A DNA stretch of 64,000 nucleotides, taken from positions 62,001 through 126,000 of the forward strand of contig NZ_JAHVDK010000011.1 in assembly GCF_051487185.1 (NCBI RefSeq). The letters run 5' to 3'. Below the pieces are notes generated by a model. That model was not told the DNA's origin, ran no database searches, and saw nothing but the letters and a program-made list of their open reading frames with translations. Source of the DNA: Inquilinus limosus_F (GTDB lineage: Bacteria; Pseudomonadota; Alphaproteobacteria; DSM-16000; Inquilinaceae). Position numbers and translations under genes: made by a program. This document shows, one piece after another, positions 41,519 to 49,762 of the stretch. Numbering within the stretch: the first letter of the stretch is position 1; every line of letters starts with the position of its first letter.

Positions 41519-42328
41519 ATGATGCGGCAGGGCGACGGCGGGCTGGTCCTGGCCAAGCGCGCCGGCCTCTATCGCGAGGCGCCGCCGTTGCCGGAACTGG
41601 CGCCGCACCTGCTGTGTCGCTGGATGCACGCCATCCCGCAGGGCCCGGCCCTGCCGGTGGTCGTCGTCCCCGATGGCTGCGTCGACCTGCTCTGGGTCGG
41701 CGGCCGGCTGGTTGTGGCCGGGCCGGACCTCACCGCGCAGCACCCGCTGCTGCCGCCCGGCGATCCGGTCGTCGCCGTCCGTTTCCGCCCCGGCGCCGCC
41801 CTCCGCTGGCTCGGCCTGCCGATGTCCGAGGTCACTGGTCGCCAGGTCGATCTGGTGGATCTCCATCGTCCCTGGGCGCACGACCTGGCCAGCCGGATCG
41901 GCGAGGCGCGGACGGTGGCGGAGCGGATGGCGCGGCTCGCGGCCGGGCTGGCGCGGATCGCGCCGGAGGTCGCCCCGCCGGCGCCGGAGATGGCGCTGAC
42001 CTTCCGCCTGCTCGGCCGCGGCGCGGAGGAGACCGGCCTGGTTGCGCTGCGCGAAAAGCTCGGGATCAGCGAGCGCAGCCTGCGGCGGCGCTGCCACGAG
42101 ACCTTCGGCTACGGCCCGAAGACGCTCGACCGCATCCTGCGCTTCCAGCGTTTTCTGACATTGGCGGAAGCGGGGGAGGAGGCAGGACTTTCAGCCCTGG
42201 CCTTTGCCGCAGGCTATGCCGACCAGGCCCATCTGACGCGCGAGGTGCGGCGTCTGTCCGGCCTGACCCCGGCCGCGATCCTCGGCCAGATCGCCGTCAG
42301 CGAAACAGGCCAGCGCGAAGCCGCCTGA
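41519..42328 (+). CDS. AraC-family transcriptional regulator
   Basis: The 269-residue regulator has an N-terminal DUF6597-like/AraC sensor region (PHLLCRWMHAIPQGPALPVVVVPDGCVDLLWVGG and VRFRPGAALRWLGLP) and a C-terminal double helix-turn-helix (LGISERSLRRRCHETFGYGPKTLDRILRFQRFL and LSALAFAAGYADQAHLTREVRRLSGLTPAAI, residues about 175-255). Two ATG codons (41519, 41522) are adjacent. It starts 7 nt after the pseudoprotease gene. The VOC gene begins about 75 nt after its stop. The target is unknown; the VOC gene is the nearest candidate. Confidence 0.88.
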   Translation: MMRQGDGGLVLAKRAGLYREAPPLPELAPHLLCRWMHAIPQGPALPVVVVPDGCVDLLWVGGRLVVAGPDLTAQHPLLPPGDPVVAVRFRPGAALRWLGLPMSEVTGRQVDLVDLHRPWAHDLASRIGEARTVAERMARLAAGLARIAPEVAPPAPEMALTFRLLGRGAEETGLVALREKLGISERSLRRRCHETFGYGPKTLDRILRFQRFLTLAEAGEEAGLSALAFAAGYADQAHLTREVRRLSGLTPAAILGQIAVSETGQREAA

Positions 42329-42402
42329 CTGGCCGTTCCGTTCAAGACGGAGCGCCGGGTGCGGTGGCAGACTGCTCGTCGGATCGGACAGGAGGAAGGA
42401 TC

Positions 42403-42756
42403 ATGGCCAGTCCCGGCAACGACCGTCGCATCGACTACATCGAGTTCTCCGTGGCCGACATCGCACGCTCGCGCGAGTTCTACGGCAGCGCCTTCGGCTG
42501 GAAATTCACGGATTACGGCCCGAGCTATTGCGAGTTCGACGACGGCCGGCTGAAGGGCGGCTTCGCCCAGGGCGGCCCGGGCAAGCCCGGCGGACCGCTG
42601 GTGATCCTCTATGCCGAGGACCTCGCCGCAACCCAGGAGCGGCTGGAGCAGGCGGGCGCCCGCATCGTCAAGCCGATCTTCAGCTTCCCCGGCGGCCGCC
42701 GCTTCCACTTCCAGGACCCGGACGGCTACGAGCTCGCCGTCTGGTCTGACCGGTAG
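42403..42756 (+). CDS. VOC-superfamily (glyoxalase-like) protein
   Basis: The 117-residue protein is a single VOC domain: DYIEFSVADIARSREFYGSAFGWKFTDYG at the front and RIVKPIFSFPGGRRFHFQDPDGYELAVW at the end, typical of glyoxalase/bleomycin-resistance/dioxygenase proteins. The usual metal ligands are only partly evident (Glu15, His near 104, Glu near 112), so it could be a metal enzyme or a binding protein. A strong GGAGGAAGG ribosome site precedes the ATG. It follows the AraC gene and is convergent with the OmpA gene. Confidence 0.88.
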   Translation: MASPGNDRRIDYIEFSVADIARSREFYGSAFGWKFTDYGPSYCEFDDGRLKGGFAQGGPGKPGGPLVILYAEDLAATQERLEQAGARIVKPIFSFPGGRRFHFQDPDGYELAVWSDR

Positions 42757-42785
42757 CGAGATCTTTTCGATATCCCGTCCCTCAC

Positions 42786-42873
42786 CGTCATTGCGAGGAG
42801 GCGAAGCCGACGAAGCAATCCATCGGCCCGCGCGAGCCGCACCATGGATTGCTTCGCTGCGCTCGCAATGACG
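42786..42873. repeat. Palindromic intergenic element, family A copy 2
   Basis: An 88-bp element has outer arms CGTCATTGCGAG and CTCGCAATGACG and inner arms GAAGCAATCCAT and ATGGATTGCTTC. It is the same family as 10592-10677 with its two halves in swapped order. It again sits between convergent genes (VOC and OmpA). Confidence 0.85.
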
Positions 42874-42940
42874 AATTGGGAATTGCGAAAAGGCTTCGAT
42901 AGCGGGAGGGAAGGGGGCCGCAGCCCCCTTCCAGCTATCC

Positions 42941-43903
42941 TCAGTTGACGACGATCTCGACCCGTCGGTTCTGCGGCTCGCGGACGCCGTCGGCGGTCGG
43001 CACCAGCGGATCGGCCTCGCCGACGCCGCGGGTGACGATCATGCTGTCGGCCACGCCGTCGGCCACCAGCTCGCGGCGCACCGCCTCGGCCCGGCGCTGC
43101 GACAGGGCCTGGTTGTAGCTGTCCGATCCGGCGCGGTCGGTGTGGCCGGTGACGTCGATCCGGGTGCTCCGGCCCTGCAGCGCGTCGGAGGCGGCGGAGC
43201 CCACGATCTGCCTGGCCTCCGGCGTCAGCTTCGAGCTGTCGAAGTCGAAGAACACCAGATAGCTGCGGGCCTGGGTCACCTGGGTGACCTCCTGCGGCGG
43301 CGGCGCCTCCTCGGCGCCGAAGGTGTAGCGCAGGCCGACCAGGACGCTGTGGTTGTTGTTCTCGTCCGACTTGATCCGCACCCCGTTGTCCTTGAAGGTC
43401 GGCGCGGTGGTGCCGAGATAGCGGTATTCCAGGGTGGCCGCCAGGTTCGGCGTGAAGTTGTAGGCCACGCCGGCGATGCCCTGGTAGGCGAAGGCCGGCT
43501 CGGTCGAGCTGAAGTAGTTGCCCGGACCGCTCGGGTTGAAGTCGGCGTTGACCAGCGCCAGGCCGACGCCGGCGCCGAGATAGGGCACGAAGGGCGAGCC
43601 GAAGTCGAAGTCGTAGTAGCCGTTGGCCATCAGGCCGTAGGTGGTCTGGTGGTTGTTGCCGTCGTGGCTGTTCTCCCGGATGCTCGCTTCGAGGTCGGCG
43701 CGGAAGCCGTTGCCGAAGCCGTAGCCGACATAGAGGTTGCCCGCCGGCCCGACATCGTAGTCGTCCTGGTTCAGGCCGTTGCTTTGAAGGAAGTTGACGC
43801 CGGCTCCGGCGCCGACATAGAGGCCGTTCACCTGCTGCGCCATGGCCGGTGTCGCGGCCAGCAGCGCGGCTGCCCCTGCGGCGAAGACGATGCGTCTGGT
43901 CAT
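42941..43903 (-). CDS. OmpA-family outer-membrane protein
   Basis: The 320-residue protein has a signal peptide (RRIVFAAGAAALLAATPAMAQ), an N-terminal eight-strand beta-barrel domain (GLYVGAGAGVNF..., VPYLGAGVGLALVNADF..., PNLAATLEYRYLG..., HSVLVGLRYTFG) and a C-terminal OmpA-like peptidoglycan-binding domain (YLVFFDFDSSKLTPEARQIV and VTGHTDRAGSDSYNQALSQRRAEAVRRELVADGV). It probably links the outer membrane to the cell wall. The ATG before TRRIVFAA has a GGAG site 7 nt upstream. Confidence 0.92.
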   Translation of the reverse strand: MTRRIVFAAGAAALLAATPAMAQQVNGLYVGAGAGVNFLQSNGLNQDDYDVGPAGNLYVGYGFGNGFRADLEASIRENSHDGNNHQTTYGLMANGYYDFDFGSPFVPYLGAGVGLALVNADFNPSGPGNYFSSTEPAFAYQGIAGVAYNFTPNLAATLEYRYLGTTAPTFKDNGVRIKSDENNNHSVLVGLRYTFGAEEAPPPQEVTQVTQARSYLVFFDFDSSKLTPEARQIVGSAASDALQGRSTRIDVTGHTDRAGSDSYNQALSQRRAEAVRRELVADGVADSMIVTRGVGEADPLVPTADGVREPQNRRVEIVVN

Positions 43904-44029
43904 TCCTGGCTCCACGAGATGTCTCGTTAGGATTGCGGTCCCGTATCTCGTCCCGTGCCAGACGATACAGATGCATACGTCCTTGAATGTCTGTCAAAAT
44001 GGCGCGCAGCGGCGATGTCGCACCTTGAA

Positions 44030-44046
44030 GTATCACCAGATGATAC
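44030..44046. promoter_or_regulatory. Short symmetric site upstream of the OmpA gene
   Basis: GTATCACCAGATGATAC has perfect 6-bp arms and lies about 130 nt upstream of the OmpA start in an AT-rich gap of 304 nt. It could be an operator; only symmetry and position support this. Confidence 0.35.
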
Positions 44047-44110
44047 TAGCAGACGGGCCGAACGCTCCGCAGGATCGCTTTCTTAACTATTTGTATAGTT
44101 GGAAGTGAGT

Positions 44111-44191
44111 AGTTGGATCCGCGGTAAGCGAACCCAACACAATCGTCGGAGGACGTCGGCGAGATGTTGGGTTCGCTTCCGCGAACTCAAC
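44111..44191. repeat. Inverted repeat element (GCGAACCCAACA family)
   Basis: Perfect 12-bp arms GCGAACCCAACA (44128-44139) and TGTTGGGTTCGC (44165-44176) extend outward imperfectly to about 29 nt on each side, giving an 81-bp foldback. It lies between the ends of the OmpA promoter region and the LacI gene stop and probably terminates lacI transcription or is a small mobile palindrome. Confidence 0.7.
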
Positions 44192-44207
44192 CTACGATGA
44201 CCTACCG

Positions 44208-45254
44208 TCAGTGCCGCGGCGGCGCCGTGCTGGCGCGGACGATCAGGCGGTGGGGCACGCTCACGCCGCGCTTCGACGCGGCGATGCCGGCGAGGCGGTC
44301 CGCCAGCAGGCGCATCGCCTCGAAGCCCAGGCGGCGGGCCGGCTGGTCGATGGTGGTCAGCGGCGGGTCGTAGACGGCGGCGAAGTAGATGTTGTCGAAG
44401 CCGACGATCGAGATGTCCTCCGGCACTCTCAACCCCGCCTGCTTGATGGTGCGGATCGCGCCCATGGCGATCTCGTCGCTGCCGCAGAACACGGCGGTCG
44501 GCGGCTCGGGCAGCGCCAGCAGCTCGGCCATCTCCTCCGCCCCGGTGGCGATCGAGAAGGTGCCATAGCGCACCAGCTCGGGCCGCAGCTCGATCCCGGC
44601 CTCGGCCAGGGCTGCGGCGTAGCCTTCGAAGCGCTTCGGCGTGGCCGTGGCCGGGGCGCTGCCGCCGATATGGCCGATGCGGCGATGGCCCAGCTCGATC
44701 AGATGCCGCGTCGCCGCCTGCCCGCCGGCCCGGTTGTCGATCTGCACCGCCGGCACGCCGGGGGCGGCCACGGGCTCGATCACCGCCACCAGGCGCTGCC
44801 GCAGGGACGGGGTCTTCAGCGTCTCCGGCATGTGGCCGCCCAGCACCAGCATGCCGTCGACCGCGCCGGTCAGCAGCTGGCGGGCATGCTCCTCGGCGCG
44901 CGCCGGGTCGCCGGCGGTGTTGCCGATCAGCACGTGGAAGCCGGCCGCCACCGCCGCCTCCTCGGCGCCCAGCAGCACCGAGGCGTGGAACGGGTTGGCG
45001 ATGTTCGGCACCATCACGAACACCTGCCGTGCCTGCTGCAGGCGCAGGCCGCGGGCCATGCGGTTGACGACATAGCCGGTGTCGCGCACCGCCGCCTCGA
45101 TCCGCGCCTTCGTCTCCTCGTTCACCCGCGGCGACCCGGCCAGGGCCCGGCTGACCGTCGCCACCGACACGCCGGCGATGCGGGCGATGTCGGCCATGCG
45201 CGGCCGCCCGGCCTCGGGCGCTGGCGGCAGGCTGCGGCTGCGGCTGCGGCTCAC
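44208..45254 (-). CDS. LacI-family transcriptional regulator
   Basis: The 348-residue protein has the LacI helix-turn-helix (MADIARIAGVSVATVSRALAGSPRVNEETKARIEAAVRDTGYVVN) and a full sugar-binding core (PNIANPFHASVLLGAEEAAVAAG..., IDNRAGGQAATRHLIELGHRRIGHIGG, VFCGSDEIAMGAIRTIKQAGLRVPEDISIVGFDN). A GTG start adding 19 Ser/Arg-rich residues is given; an ATG at 45197 directly before ADIARIAG is equally possible. It is divergent from an orphan binding-protein gene, with a palindromic operator between them, so it very likely represses that unit. Confidence 0.9.
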   Translation of the reverse strand: MSRSRSRSLPPAPEAGRPRMADIARIAGVSVATVSRALAGSPRVNEETKARIEAAVRDTGYVVNRMARGLRLQQARQVFVMVPNIANPFHASVLLGAEEAAVAAGFHVLIGNTAGDPARAEEHARQLLTGAVDGMLVLGGHMPETLKTPSLRQRLVAVIEPVAAPGVPAVQIDNRAGGQAATRHLIELGHRRIGHIGGSAPATATPKRFEGYAAALAEAGIELRPELVRYGTFSIATGAEEMAELLALPEPPTAVFCGSDEIAMGAIRTIKQAGLRVPEDISIVGFDNIYFAAVYDPPLTTIDQPARRLGFEAMRLLADRLAGIAASKRGVSVPHRLIVRASTAPPRH

Positions 45255-45386
45255 GGCGTGGTCTCGGAGTCCTGGATCATGCCTTGACGATGCCCGGAAC
45301 GGCGGTGCCGGCCAAGGGGGACGATCGGCCGGTCCGGCCGTCGGCGCGAGGCGGATTGACAGTGCGGACCTCGCCCCGTTCAATTG

Positions 45387-45400
45387 TAACCAAGTGGTTA
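45387..45400. promoter_or_regulatory. LacI-type operator in the divergent gap
   Basis: TAACCAAGTGGTTA is a perfect 6-bp inverted repeat with a 2-nt centre, 55 nt upstream of the binding-protein start and 133 nt upstream of the LacI GTG. Half-sites AACC/GGTT fit LacI-family operators. Confidence 0.6.
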
Positions 45401-45454
45401 ATTTCCCGGGCGGCGCGGCCGTCCGGATCGAGTCCACGAATCAGGGAGGGCGCG

Positions 45455-46732
45455 ATGTCGGCTGCGATCGGGCGCAGATCCGTGCTGGCCGGGGCGTTGG
45501 GCCTGGCCGGGGCGGCGGTGATCCCCGCCGTCGGGCGGGCCGAGGCGGCCCGGCTCCGCGTCGTCTGGTGGGGCAGCGACGACCGCACCCGGCGGACGCT
45601 CGAGGTGCTGAAGCTCTACCAGTCCCGGGTAGAGGGAACCGAGCTGCTCGGCGAAGTCAGCAACGCCGAGTACTTCCCCAAGCTGGCGACCCAGCTGGTC
45701 GGCCGCAGCGCCCCGGACATCTTCCAGCTCGAGCCCAACAGCTTCGCCGATTTCGTCCAGCGCGGCGCTGCGCTGCCGCTCGACGATTTTTTGCCGAAGC
45801 CGATCGACACGGGCGGCTTCGGCCGCGACCTGCTCGACCTCTGCGCCCTCGACGGCAAGGTCTGGGGCATCCCGCACGGCCTCAATTCCTTCGGCCTGAT
45901 GTATGACGCCTCCGTCTTCAAGACGGCCGGCGTGCCCCCGCCCGACGACAAGACCAACTGGGACGACTATGCCGAACGCATGGTCGAGCTGACCAGGGCG
46001 CTGGGGCGCGACCAGTATTGGGGCTCCTGCGACTCCAGTGGCTACAGCTTCGCCTTCCAGGTCTGGCTGCGTCAGCGCGGCGCCGATCTGTTCACCGCCG
46101 ACCGCGCGCTCGGCTTCGGCCAGGAGCATGCGGCGGACTGGTTCGCCTATTGGGACGGGATGCGCCGGCGCGGCGGCTGCGTGCCGGCCGACGTCGCGGC
46201 GCTCAGCCCGGATTCGACCATCAGCCTGATGCCGTTGATGCAGGGCAAGGCCGCGACCAGCCTCGCCTTCTCCAACCAGATCGTCGGCATGCAGGCGGCC
46301 ACCACCGCACCGCTCGCCCTGACCATGTATCCGAATGGCGGCGCCGGGGCGAAGCCGGGGCAGTTCTACCGGCCGGCCTCGTGCTGGTCGATCTACGCCC
46401 GCTGCAAGGCGCCGGAGGCGGCGGCGGGCTTCATCGCCTTCTTCCTCAACGACCCCGAGGCCGTCAAGGTGCTGGGGGTGGAGCGCGGCGTGCCGATGAG
46501 CCCGGCGATGCGGGAGCTGATCCTGCCGACGCTGGACCCGGCGCAGCGCGCCACGGTCGACTACGTCAACTTCATCGCCGACAAGGTCGGCCCCTATCCG
46601 CCGCCACCTCCCAAAGGGTCGCAGCAGTTCGGCCGGCTGATGAAGCGCGCGGCGGATGCGGTCGCCTTCGGCAACGCTTCGATCGCCGACGGCGCCGCCC
46701 AGCTGATCGCCGACGCCCGCGCCATTCTCTGA
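45455..46732 (+). CDS. Extracellular sugar-type ABC binding protein (orphan)
   Basis: The 425-residue protein has a Tat-like signal (AAIGRRSVLAGALGLAGAAVIPAVGRAEA) and a family-1 solute-binding domain (RLRVVWWGSDDRTRRTLEVLKLYQ..., KVWGIPHGLNSFGLMYDASVFKTAGV, KAATSLAFSNQIVG, and a C-terminal AAGFIAFFLNDPEAVKVLGVERGVPMSPAMRE). These normally bind oligosaccharides or glycerol derivatives for an importer. No permease or ATPase follows; instead the next gene, 12 nt on, is an acyltransferase fusion. The ribosome site AGGGAGG is strong. It is divergent from and probably repressed by the LacI gene. Confidence 0.88.
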   Translation: MSAAIGRRSVLAGALGLAGAAVIPAVGRAEAARLRVVWWGSDDRTRRTLEVLKLYQSRVEGTELLGEVSNAEYFPKLATQLVGRSAPDIFQLEPNSFADFVQRGAALPLDDFLPKPIDTGGFGRDLLDLCALDGKVWGIPHGLNSFGLMYDASVFKTAGVPPPDDKTNWDDYAERMVELTRALGRDQYWGSCDSSGYSFAFQVWLRQRGADLFTADRALGFGQEHAADWFAYWDGMRRRGGCVPADVAALSPDSTISLMPLMQGKAATSLAFSNQIVGMQAATTAPLALTMYPNGGAGAKPGQFYRPASCWSIYARCKAPEAAAGFIAFFLNDPEAVKVLGVERGVPMSPAMRELILPTLDPAQRATVDYVNFIADKVGPYPPPPPKGSQQFGRLMKRAADAVAFGNASIADGAAQLIADARAIL

Positions 46733-46744
46733 GAGCCCGAACCT

Positions 46745-48427
46745 ATGTCGGTTATGCCGGAACCCGAAGTCGCGACGCCCCGTCCGGTGGAGGAATTCGA
46801 CTCCCATCCCTGGCGCTTCGAGAGCCAGGCCACGGACGAACAGCGCCGCGCCCAGGCGGCCTTCGTCGCCGGGCTGGCGCAGCGCCTGCCGCTCAAGCTC
46901 GGCAAGGGCTGCTACCTGTCGCCGAAGGCCTACATCTTCCCCGACAGCCTGACGCTGGGCGACGGCTGCGTCGCCGCCGCCGGTGTACGCCTCCACGGCG
47001 ACCTGACCGCCGGAAACCACTGCTCCTTCAACCTGCATGCCTCGGTGATCGGCCAGGTCCGGATGGGCTCATGGGTCCGCATCGCCGCCGGGGCCATGAT
47101 CGCCGGCTTCGACCATGTGTCGGACGACCCGGAGACGCCGATCGCGCTGCAGGGCGTGTCCTCCAAGGGCATCGAGATAGGCGATGACGTCTGGATCGGC
47201 GCCAACGCCGTGATCACCGACGGGGTGCGGATCGGCAGCCACTGCATCGTCGCCGCCGGGGCGGTGGTCACCCGCGACGTGCCCGACTACGCGCTGGTCG
47301 GCGGCAACCCCGCCCGGGTGATCCGCGACCGCCGCCGGCCGCGGGGCGCGGCCGACGCACTGCTGGCCGAGGTGAAGGCTTTCGACGCCTGGATCGGCGA
47401 GGAATGGCCTTCGATCCTCGCCGCCCAGGTGGCGCCGCCCGGCCAGCCCTCCTGGTATCGCGACCCGCGCAACGCCGGGAACGCGCCGTTCCGCGCCGAT
47501 TGCGACGCGATCCAGATCGCGGCGATGTTCGGCGCCGTGCCGCCGCCCTTCGGTCGCGCGGAGTGGATCGCCCGCCTGACGGCGCTGCAGGACCCGGAAA
47601 CCGGGCTGTGCTTCAACCCGGACACGCCGGAGGCGGTGCGCCGCGATCCGCCCGCCGATCCCGGCGGCGACAACCTCTACAACATCCTCTGCGTCGGCTA
47701 TGCGCTGGAGTGCCTGGGCGCCGGCTTCCGGCACCCGATCGACTGGGCCTCGCGCCTGGACCCCGCGGCGCTGCAGCGGGCGCTGGACGGGCTGCCCTGG
47801 GCCGAGCGAGGCTGGTCCTCCGGCGCCTGGGTCGATGCGCTGGGCACCGCCTATTACCTGAACGCCAGGGACTTCGGCGATCCGGGCGAGCTCACGACGC
47901 TGATCGGCTGGCTGACCACGCGGGCGGATCCGGCGACCGGCCTGTGGAGCGGCCCGGTCGGCGACGACTGGCTGCAGGCGGTGAACGGCTTCTACCGCCT
48001 GACCCGCGGCACCTACGCCCAGTTCGGCATCCCGCTGCCCTGGCCGGAGCGGACGATCGATTCCGTCCTGGCCCATCTCGACCGCAACGCCGGGTTCGAG
48101 AGCGCCGGCTTCAACGCCTGCAACGTGCTGGACGTGGTGCATCCGATGATGCTCTGCGCCCGCCAGACCAGTCACCGCGCGGCGGAGATCGCCGACGTGA
48201 TGCGCCATCTCCTCGGCGCCGTGCTCCGGCACTACGCACCCGGCCAGGGCTTCGCCTTCAGCCGCGGTGAGGAGCCGGGGCTGCAGGGGACGGAGATGTG
48301 GCTGTCGATCATCGCGCTGATCCTGACCCATCTCGGCCTGGCCGATGCGGTGCGCTTCCGCCTGGTCGGCGTGCATCGCTGGGGGCCGGCGCTGCCGGTC
48401 AACCGGATCCGCTGGCCGGCGCGCTGA
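46745..48427 (+). CDS. Hexapeptide acyltransferase fused to a large helical (alpha/alpha-type) domain
   Basis: The 560-residue protein has two parts. Residues about 55-200 are a left-handed beta-helix O-acetyltransferase (LTLGDGCVAAAGVRLHGDLTAGNHCSFN, IEIGDDVWIGANAVITDGVRIGSHCIVAAGAVVTRDVPDYALVGGNPARVI), including the catalytic-type His in GFDHVSD. Residues about 240-560 form a separate helical region with repeated W/Y/D-rich segments (LTALQDPETGLCFNPDT, RGWSSGAWVDALGTAYYLNARDF, RADPATGLWSGPVGDDWLQAVNGFYRLTRGTY, HPMMLCARQT). This resembles toroidal sugar- or terpenoid-type alpha/alpha folds but no family is recognised. It starts 12 nt after the binding protein, so both form one operon under LacI control. 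The pairing suggests modification of an acylated carbohydrate; this is inference. Confidence 0.78.
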   Translation: MSVMPEPEVATPRPVEEFDSHPWRFESQATDEQRRAQAAFVAGLAQRLPLKLGKGCYLSPKAYIFPDSLTLGDGCVAAAGVRLHGDLTAGNHCSFNLHASVIGQVRMGSWVRIAAGAMIAGFDHVSDDPETPIALQGVSSKGIEIGDDVWIGANAVITDGVRIGSHCIVAAGAVVTRDVPDYALVGGNPARVIRDRRRPRGAADALLAEVKAFDAWIGEEWPSILAAQVAPPGQPSWYRDPRNAGNAPFRADCDAIQIAAMFGAVPPPFGRAEWIARLTALQDPETGLCFNPDTPEAVRRDPPADPGGDNLYNILCVGYALECLGAGFRHPIDWASRLDPAALQRALDGLPWAERGWSSGAWVDALGTAYYLNARDFGDPGELTTLIGWLTTRADPATGLWSGPVGDDWLQAVNGFYRLTRGTYAQFGIPLPWPERTIDSVLAHLDRNAGFESAGFNACNVLDVVHPMMLCARQTSHRAAEIADVMRHLLGAVLRHYAPGQGFAFSRGEEPGLQGTEMWLSIIALILTHLGLADAVRFRLVGVHRWGPALPVNRIRWPAR

Positions 48428-48430
48428 GGC

Positions 48431-49342
48431 TCAGCTCCACACCCCGGAGACGGGTCGCGCCCGCTTGGACGTCAGTTCCGCCTCCAGCCAGGCGCGGAAC
48501 AGCTGCACCTTGCGCTGCCGTGCCCGGGCCTCGGTGGTGACGAACCAGTAGGCGATCTCGGTCGGCGCCGCTATCGGGAAGGGGCGGACCAGCCTTCCGT
48601 CGGCCAGCGCGTCGGCGGCGATCAGCTGCCACGCCATGAACACGCCCTGGCCCGCCACGGCTGCCTCCAGCGCCGGGATCGGGTCGGTGTAGGTCGGGCC
48701 GGCCAGGCGCGGCGGTGACGTGACGCCGGCGGCAGCGAACCATTCGGCCCAGGAGATCAGCGAGCCCTCGTCGCGGATCACCGGCACCGAGGCCAGATCG
48801 GCCGGGGTCTTCAGCCGCGATGCCAACGACGGGGCGCAGACCGGGAACACGGTCTGCGGAATCAGCTTCTCCACCACCACGCCGGTCCAGCCGCCGGGGC
48901 CCATGCGGATGGCGCAGTCGATGTCGCCGAGCGCCAGGTCCAACACCTCTCCGGTGGCGACGAAGCGCAGCTCGACGTCGGGATGGGCGCTGGTGAATCG
49001 CGACAGCCGCGGCACCAGCCAGCGCGCGGCAAAGGCGGTGCCGGCGGTGACGGTCAGGATCCCGGCGCGCTCCACCGCCAGCGCGGCGATCGCGTCGGCC
49101 AGCATGCGGAACCCGGCGTCCAGCATCGGCCGGATCCGCCACAGTTCGGCGGTCGGCACCAAGCCGGTCGGGGTGCGCTCGAACAGCAGCACGCCCAGAC
49201 GCGCCTCGGCCCGGCGGATATGCTGGCTGACCGCGCCCGGCGTCACCCCCAGCTCCTTCGCGGCGGTCGATAGCGAGCCGCCGCGTGCCACCACCGAGAT
49301 GGCGCGCAGCGCGTTCAGCGGAATCGGGAAAGGCGAGGCCAT
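48431..49342 (-). CDS. LysR-family regulator (GcvA-like)
   Basis: The 303-residue regulator has the LysR winged helix (PLNALRAISVVARGGSLSTAAKELGVTPGAVSQHIRRAEARLGVLLFERTPTG, residues about 8-60) and a GcvA-type effector domain (GILTVTAGTAFAARWLVPRLSRFTSAHPDVELRF, CAIRMGPGGWTGVVVEKL). Its stop is 3 nt past that of the convergent acyltransferase fusion. It is divergent from the ArsR gene at 49418 with 75 nt between the starts, so its target may be that ArsR-SRPBCC pair or itself. Confidence 0.88.
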   Translation of the reverse strand: MASPFPIPLNALRAISVVARGGSLSTAAKELGVTPGAVSQHIRRAEARLGVLLFERTPTGLVPTAELWRIRPMLDAGFRMLADAIAALAVERAGILTVTAGTAFAARWLVPRLSRFTSAHPDVELRFVATGEVLDLALGDIDCAIRMGPGGWTGVVVEKLIPQTVFPVCAPSLASRLKTPADLASVPVIRDEGSLISWAEWFAAAGVTSPPRLAGPTYTDPIPALEAAVAGQGVFMAWQLIAADALADGRLVRPFPIAAPTEIAYWFVTTEARARQRKVQLFRAWLEAELTSKRARPVSGVWS

Positions 49343-49403
49343 GCTTCTTCTTGAGCGGAGGACGGTGGGCTGTCCAGCGCCGTTGACTCTCTAATATCCA
49401 GTT

Positions 49404-49423
49404 GGTTATATAACCATATGGTT
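49404..49423. promoter_or_regulatory. Two overlapping 12-bp palindromes over the ArsR start
   Basis: GGTTATATAACC (49404-49415) and AACCATATGGTT (49412-49423) are both perfect palindromes and overlap by 4 nt; the second contains the ATG of the ArsR gene. Such AT-centred repeats are typical ArsR-family autoregulatory operators. Confidence 0.6.
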
Positions 49424-49759
49424 TTGGAAGACTCGCTCAGCCTCAGATTCGCCGCGCTCGCCGACCCCACCCGGCGCGCGATCCTGCTGCGCCTCGCCCG
49501 GGGCGAAGCCACGGTGGCGGAGCTGCAGGCCCCGTTCCGGATCAGCCAGCCCGCCATCTCCAAGCATCTCAAGGTGCTGGAGGGCGCGGGGTTGATCGAA
49601 CGCGGCCAGGCCGCCCAGTCGCGGCCGCGTCGCCTCAACCTCGCAGCGCTGCAGGAGACGGTCGAATGGTTCGAGCACTTCCGCAGCCTGTGGAACGACA
49701 GCTTCGACCGCCTGGAGGCGTTTCTCGAAGCCAACCCTGAGCCAACGAAGGACGGATAG
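49418..49759 (+). CDS. ArsR-family regulator
   Basis: The 113-residue protein is an ArsR winged helix (LRFAALADPTRRAILLRLARGEATVAELQAPFRISQPAISKHLKVLEGAGLIERGQAAQSRPRRLNLAALQ, residues about 8-80) with the C-terminal helix TVEWFEHFRSLWNDSFDRLEAFLE. No metal-binding Cys pair is present. It precedes an SRPBCC gene by 3 nt, the same arrangement as at 35136-35908, but here without overlap. The start codon lies inside a palindromic operator, suggesting tight autoregulation. Confidence 0.9.
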   Translation: MVLEDSLSLRFAALADPTRRAILLRLARGEATVAELQAPFRISQPAISKHLKVLEGAGLIERGQAAQSRPRRLNLAALQETVEWFEHFRSLWNDSFDRLEAFLEANPEPTKDG

Positions 49760-49762
49760 ATC

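Noticed and set aside
44030..44046. Perfect 6-bp inverted repeat as a firm operator call
   Set aside because: Kept only as a low-confidence site; 6-bp arms with a 5-nt spacer occur by chance in 64 kb.
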